Part shown: positions 5,156 through 7,768 of the stretch, piece after piece
Position numbering within the stretch: the stretch's first letter is position 1
Layout: each line of letters opens with the position of its first letter
The notes under the pieces: model-generated
Databases searched by the model: none
The model's input: only the letters and a program-made list of their open reading frames with translations
What the model was told of the DNA's origin: nothing
Assembly (NCBI GenBank): GCA_038329675.1
Contig: JBBQNE010000143.1
Span: 1-7,768 of the forward strand
Reading direction: 5' to 3'
DNA: 7,768 nucleotides
DNA from: JANXVY01 sp038329675
GTDB lineage: Bacteria; Pseudomonadota; Alphaproteobacteria; Rhizobiales; Hyphomicrobiaceae
Program-made: the position numbers and the translations under genes

Positions 5156-5653
5156 TTAAGCGAGCGCTTTGATGTCTTCAAGCGCGAGATACCCGGGCAC
5201 GATCGTAATCGGTATCGGAAACGACCCCGCCCCCTTGCCAGCTGCAAGCGTCGACACCAGCGGACCAGGACCCTTGGCATCCATCGCCGCGCCGAGCACA
5301 AGAACGGCAATGTCCTCATCTTCGACAATCGCCTGCACGATCTGTTCGGCTTTGACGCCTTCGCGGATCTGTTCTTCGACGTTCACGTCGAGCCCAGCGT
5401 TTGCAAGCTTCCGGCGAAACAACCGAAAAAGCGCAGTCGCTTTCGCCGTTTCCTCCTCGATCTGTTTTTCGAGCACGCCAAGCCAATGCGTCTGCCGTTC
5501 AGGTTCAATAATATAGAGGAGCACGAGAGTGCCCGACGACCGCTGCACACGGCTAGCGCCATAGTAAAGCGCGCTTTCAACTTCGGGCGTATTATCGGCC
5601 ACGATCAAAAACTTGCGCTGATGCCCGGCCTCAAACGATCGTCGTTTCGTCAT
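5156..5653 (-). CDS. Universal stress protein (UspA family)
   Basis: A cytoplasmic Usp-fold protein of 165 residues. RKFLIVADNTPEVESALYYG (13-32) is the first strand and helix, VLVLGAAMD with a glycine-rich GPGPLVS (117-133) is the nucleotide-binding-like loop, and SFPIPITIVPG closes the sheet. ATG 5653 is chosen: CCGAGG lies eight bases upstream and family members start around MxKRRSFEAGH; a GTG at 5716 would add 21 residues but has no ribosome site. The glycine loop suggests the ATP-binding type, though this is not certain. The gene follows trpS by 114 bases on the same strand, a pairing common in Hyphomicrobiales. A small CGCTGG/CCAGCG hairpin (5121-5137) lies between its stop and the acyltransferase gene, without a T-tract. 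Confidence 0.93.
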   Translation of the reverse strand: MTKRRSFEAGHQRKFLIVADNTPEVESALYYGASRVQRSSGTLVLLYIIEPERQTHWLGVLEKQIEEETAKATALFRLFRRKLANAGLDVNVEEQIREGVKAEQIVQAIVEDEDIAVLVLGAAMDAKGPGPLVSTLAAGKGAGSFPIPITIVPGYLALEDIKALA

Positions 5654-5767
5654 CGGATCAGCCTCGGATGCGGGGAACTCTGCTGCCTCGTCTGGCAGGC
5701 CGGTCGTATGGACCACGGAATTGGTACCGCACGCAAATCTTCGCCACCAAACAAGACCAGCCCAGAA

Positions 5768-6871
5768 CTAACTTTGCACGAGGCCGACGATGTCCTTCAC
5801 CTCACGCAATACCGGCTCGGCGATGGCTCGAGCCCGCGCGGCGCCATCGGCCAGAACCGCATCGATGACCGCCGGATCCCGTGATAACTTCGCAGCTTCG
5901 AGCGTCATCGGCGCCAGTTTGGCAACCGAAAGCTCCGTCAGCGCTTTTTTGAAATCCGAAAACGGTCGCCCACCAAAGTCGCCCAACACGGCATCCGGCG
6001 TTCGGCCATCAAGTGCAGCAAAAATATTGACGAGATTTTCTGCCTCCGGCCGTCCACTTAGCCCAGCTGTTTCTGATGGCAACGCGTCAGGGTCCGTTTT
6101 GGCCTTCTGGAACTTTTTCGCAATCTCGTCGGCGCTGTCCGTCAGATTCAGCCGCGATAGCTCGGATGGGTCAGACTTCGACATCTTTTTCGTGCCGTCC
6201 CGAAGGCTCATCACGCGGGTCGCTGGACCTGTAATGACCGGGTCTGGCTGCGGGAAAAACAGGCCATCCGCATAACCCTTGGCTTCGATCGATCGTTTCC
6301 AATCGTTGTTGAATTTCGCCGCGATATCACGGGCGAGTTCAAGGTGTTGCTTTTGGTCCTCGCCAACCGGCACGTGTGTCGCCCGATACAGCAGAATATC
6401 TGCAGCCATCAGGTTGGGATAAGCATAGAGCCCGACCGACGCATTTTCGCGGTCTTTGCCTGCCTTCTCCTTGAACTGGGTCATTCGGTTCAGCCAACCG
6501 AGGCGTGCAACGCAATTAAAGATCCAGCCAAGTTCCGCATGTCCTGAAACTTGGCTCTGGTTGAAGAGAATAGACCGCTTCGGATCGAGGCCAGCTGCGA
6601 TGTAGGCAGCCGTCACACCCCGAATGGCATGGGCGAGCTCTCTAGGATCTTGCATGACCGTAATCGCGTGGAGGTCGACCACACAATAGATGCAGTCATG
6701 GGTCTTTTGCATCTCGATCCACTGGACCATCGCACCGAGATAGTTGCCAAGGTGCAAGCTGCCTGTGGGCTGCATGCCGGAAAAAACCAGCGGCTTAAGC
6801 GCCAAGGCCGTCGGCGCGGCTGCAGTCATAGAGGTTACTGGCACAACGGGCTCAGCAGCAGCATCGGTCAT
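5768..6871 (-). CDS. trpS: Tryptophanyl-tRNA synthetase (TrpRS)
   Basis: This class I aminoacyl-tRNA synthetase charges tRNA-Trp in the cytoplasm. It is 367 residues. The HIGH motif is HLGN (40-43) after FSGMQPTGSL, and the KMSKS loop is KMSKS (229-233). YPNLMAADILLY and VPVGEDQKQHLEL are typical of the bacterial enzyme, and the C-terminal tRNA-binding helices are complete. About 25 low-complexity residues precede the conserved start (KPLVFSG), an extension compared with short bacterial TrpRS. ATG 6871 has AGGA eight bases upstream; the in-frame ATG at 6829 has no ribosome site. The gene is separated from amt by a strong terminator and therefore has its own promoter. It is probably transcribed on into the usp gene. 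Confidence 0.97.
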   Translation of the reverse strand: MTDAAAEPVVPVTSMTAAAPTALALKPLVFSGMQPTGSLHLGNYLGAMVQWIEMQKTHDCIYCVVDLHAITVMQDPRELAHAIRGVTAAYIAAGLDPKRSILFNQSQVSGHAELGWIFNCVARLGWLNRMTQFKEKAGKDRENASVGLYAYPNLMAADILLYRATHVPVGEDQKQHLELARDIAAKFNNDWKRSIEAKGYADGLFFPQPDPVITGPATRVMSLRDGTKKMSKSDPSELSRLNLTDSADEIAKKFQKAKTDPDALPSETAGLSGRPEAENLVNIFAALDGRTPDAVLGDFGGRPFSDFKKALTELSVAKLAPMTLEAAKLSRDPAVIDAVLADGAARARAIAEPVLREVKDIVGLVQS

Positions 6872-6897
6872 CGTGCGGTCCTGATGGAGGGGGCCAG

Positions 6898-6939
6898 ATT
6901 GTAGGCCGGCATTGTGCGTGGTCGCGTGGAACCGGCCAA
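6898..6939 (-). promoter_or_regulatory. Possible trpS promoter
   Basis: On the - strand, TTGGCC (6934-6939), 17 bases, then CACAAT (6911-6916). Alternatively TACAAT (6898-6903), five of six to consensus, stands about 26 bases before the ATG but lacks a good -35. Either would give a short leader. This is weak and suggested mainly by position downstream of the amt terminator. Confidence 0.22.
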
Positions 6940-7031
6940 GCCGTCACGTCATCTCGGAATTGGGCAGGAAACGCAAGCGTCGCTGCCCACGGCGCGAAAC
7001 GCTGAGACGTCTGCCCCCTCCCTCTGCACAC

Positions 7032-7064
7032 AAAAAAAGCCCGGTACGCTCATGCGCACCGGGC
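7032..7064 (-). terminator. Strong intrinsic terminator of the amt transcript
   Basis: On the - strand, an 11-base-pair stem (GCCCGGTGCGC with GCGTACCGGGC, one G-U pair) has a four-base loop and is followed at once by seven T. It lies about 125 bases after the amt stop, so it ends the amt transcript and isolates trpS. Confidence 0.88.
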
Positions 7065-7148
7065 CAGTTTGTCTCGGGAGGAGATCAGTCAGGAACCCGC
7101 TTGCGCAGGGCAGATCAGGCAACGCCGGTAGTGGCGCTTCCCGTCGTG

Positions 7149-7185
7149 TCAGGGGCGGCGACGAGGCCGCCACCCCTGAGCTTTT
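7149..7185 (+). terminator. Second hairpin, with T-run only on the + strand
   Basis: TCAGGGG (7149-7155) pairs with CCCCTGA (7173-7179), extending by GGC/GCC after one C-A mismatch. On the + strand it is followed by GCTTTTT, as in a terminator, but no + strand gene is visible to its left. On the - strand it comes directly after the amt stop without a T-run, where it could act as a stabilising 3' structure. It may block antisense transcription into amt. Confidence 0.4.
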
Positions 7186-7190
7186 TGAAC

Positions 7191-7673
7191 TTAGTAGTTA
7201 TACGCTCGTTCGCCGTGCTCGGTGATGTCGAGACCTTCCCGCTCCTTCTCCTCGGCCGGACGTAGGCCGACGACTAGGCTGCAGATCATCAAGATCAAGA
7301 AGCTACCGACGCCGGACCAAACCAATGTCGCCACAACGGCCTTGGTCTGAGCAATCATTTGGGTGACCAAATCGTAGGCCCCTGGCGCGCCTATGGTGTA
7401 GTCAAACACGCCCGTCCCGCCGAGCGCAGGATTGACCAAAATGCCGGTCATCAGCGCGCCGACGATGCCAGCGATACAATGGATGCCGAACACGTCGAGA
7501 GCGTCGTCATAGCCGAGTGCATGCTTGATCGAGGTGCAGAACAGGAGGCAGATCGGGCTGGCGATCAAACCAAGCACGAGCGAGCCCATCGGACTTGCAA
7601 ACCCGCAAGCAGGCGTAATGGCAACGAGACCAGCGATGACGCCAGACACCATGCCGAGCAGCGACGGCTTACC
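7191..7673 (-). CDS. amt: Ammonium transporter (Amt), 3' part; homology lost abruptly at the 5' side
   Basis: The visible part is the C-terminal ~160 residues of an inner-membrane ammonium channel. It begins at GKPSLLGMVSG (near 7673) and includes AGLVAITPACGF and DVFGIHCIAGIVGAL, which carries the second histidine of the pore twin-His pair. Further hydrophobic helices follow, then the cytoplasmic end GLDITEHGERAYNY with TAA at 7191-7193. Typical Amt proteins have 400 or more residues, so over half is missing. Upstream of GKPS the frame reads TCRQ and other non-Amt residues to a TAA at 7710-7712, although some 95 bases of window remain. The ATG at 7652 is an internal methionine and not a credible native start. 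The gene is either truly broken or joined to foreign sequence in assembly. Confidence 0.85.
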   Translation of the reverse strand, partial: GKPSLLGMVSGVIAGLVAITPACGFASPMGSLVLGLIASPICLLFCTSIKHALGYDDALDVFGIHCIAGIVGALMTGILVNPALGGTGVFDYTIGAPGAYDLVTQMIAQTKAVVATLVWSGVGSFLILMICSLVVGLRPAEEKEREGLDITEHGERAYNY

Positions 7674-7684
7674 TTGCCGGCAAG
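7673..7684. repeat. Perfect 12-base palindrome at the amt breakpoint
   Basis: CTTGCCGGCAAG reads the same on both strands. It lies exactly where Amt homology ends (GKPS codons end at 7673) and base composition changes. It may be a recombination or insertion point, a fold-back assembly junction, or chance. Confidence 0.4.
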
Positions 7685-7768
7685 TCGAAACCTGGCGACA
7701 TTTTACTCCTTAAAACGGGAGAATACCCGAATACAAAGAATGTATTTATCAGGCACGCATTAACTATT
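7685..7768 (+). other. AT-rich right end of different origin; possible + strand coding fragment
   Basis: This stretch is about 38% G+C by hand count, far below the rest. On the + strand the frame starting at 7685 is open to the window end and reads SKPGDILLLKTGEYPNTKNV, then FIRHALTI. The KPGDILL wording recalls permuted papain-like (YiiX/NlpC-type) proteins, but the fragment is too short to assign. A - strand frame is open as well, so openness alone is weak evidence. AATACA/TGTATT (7730-7746) can form a small hairpin. It does not belong to amt. Confidence 0.25.

Larger units (their letters stand above)
6872..7190. other. Non-coding region between amt and trpS
   Basis: This 319-base stretch holds no convincing gene. 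It contains the terminator of the amt transcript (7032-7064), a second GC-rich hairpin just after the amt stop (7149-7179), and at its left end the presumed trpS promoter and leader. The heptamer AGATCAG occurs twice, 30 bases apart (7082 and 7112), too short to interpret. I see no tRNA-like or riboswitch-like structure. Confidence 0.6.

Noticed and set aside
5371..5384. Another LexA box (GTTC...GTTC)
   Set aside because: The spacer is six bases instead of seven and the site is inside the universal stress protein coding region.
5654..5716. Longer universal stress protein starting with GTG at 5716
   Set aside because: No ribosome site upstream, and the extra 21 residues are not part of the Usp fold; ATG 5653 has a good site.
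5790..6275. 161-codon + strand frame opposite trpS
   Set aside because: It is Ser/Ala/Arg-rich antisense translation of a well-conserved TrpRS; no independent evidence.
7082..7118. Direct repeat AGATCAG as an attachment or regulator site
   Set aside because: Only seven bases and two copies; expected often enough by chance.
6912..7265. + strand frames across the trpS-amt spacer
   Set aside because: They run through a strong terminator and into antisense amt, with low-complexity translations and no family resemblance.
7669..7711. Ten-codon leader peptide on the - strand (AAGGAG, then ATG, ending in TAA)
   Set aside because: The ribosome-site match is good, but it straddles the suspected amt breakpoint, is out of the amt frame and encodes nothing suggestive of attenuation; probably chance.

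Overview
The window looks like an alphaproteobacterial chromosome, most like Hyphomicrobiales (Rhizobiales). Three things suggest this: a histidine block hisB - DUF2628 - hisH - hisA, a trpS followed by a universal stress protein gene, and proteins whose wording matches alphaproteobacterial homologues. G+C is moderately high (roughly 55-60% by eye), except in the last ~85 bases, which fall to about 38% by hand count. No species can be named from this.

Layout, left to right. Positions 1-366 hold the 3' part of a + strand gene resembling the GrlR-like family. It converges across a G-rich spacer on hisA (- strand, 496-1230). Next come two + strand genes, 1424-1780 and 2007-2399, sitting between hisA and hisH, which are usually adjacent. 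The - strand then runs without a break of direction: hisH, a DUF2628 membrane protein and hisB (overlapping stop/start codons, clearly one operon), a lysophospholipid-acyltransferase-like protein, a universal stress protein and trpS. A 319-base non-coding stretch with a strong terminator separates trpS from the 3' part of an ammonium transporter gene (amt). The amt gene loses its homology abruptly near 7673, followed by AT-rich sequence of different character up to the window end.

The most interesting part is the two-gene + strand insert. Each gene has a perfect GTTC-N7-GTTC direct repeat upstream (1362-1376 read on the - strand; 1873-1887 on the + strand). This is the established alphaproteobacterial LexA (SOS) operator, and each copy overlaps a plausible -10 element. 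I saw no other perfect copy in the window. The first gene encodes a small basic protein with a helix-turn-helix-like core and a C-terminal QLSLF, which fits the consensus beta-sliding-clamp-binding pentapeptide. The second encodes a Cas2-like/SinR-family ferredoxin-fold protein with the conserved Asp after the first strand and an acidic tail. No CRISPR array or other cas gene is present. My inference is a small DNA-damage-inducible module (clamp-binding adaptor plus Cas2-fold protein) that splits the his operon. That it is a functional module is a hypothesis.

How the genes work together: HisB, HisH and HisA are enzymes of histidine synthesis. HisH would normally pair with HisF, which is not in the window. 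TrpRS charges tRNA-Trp, and the acyltransferase and DUF2628 proteins are membrane-associated. Amt, where intact, imports ammonium.
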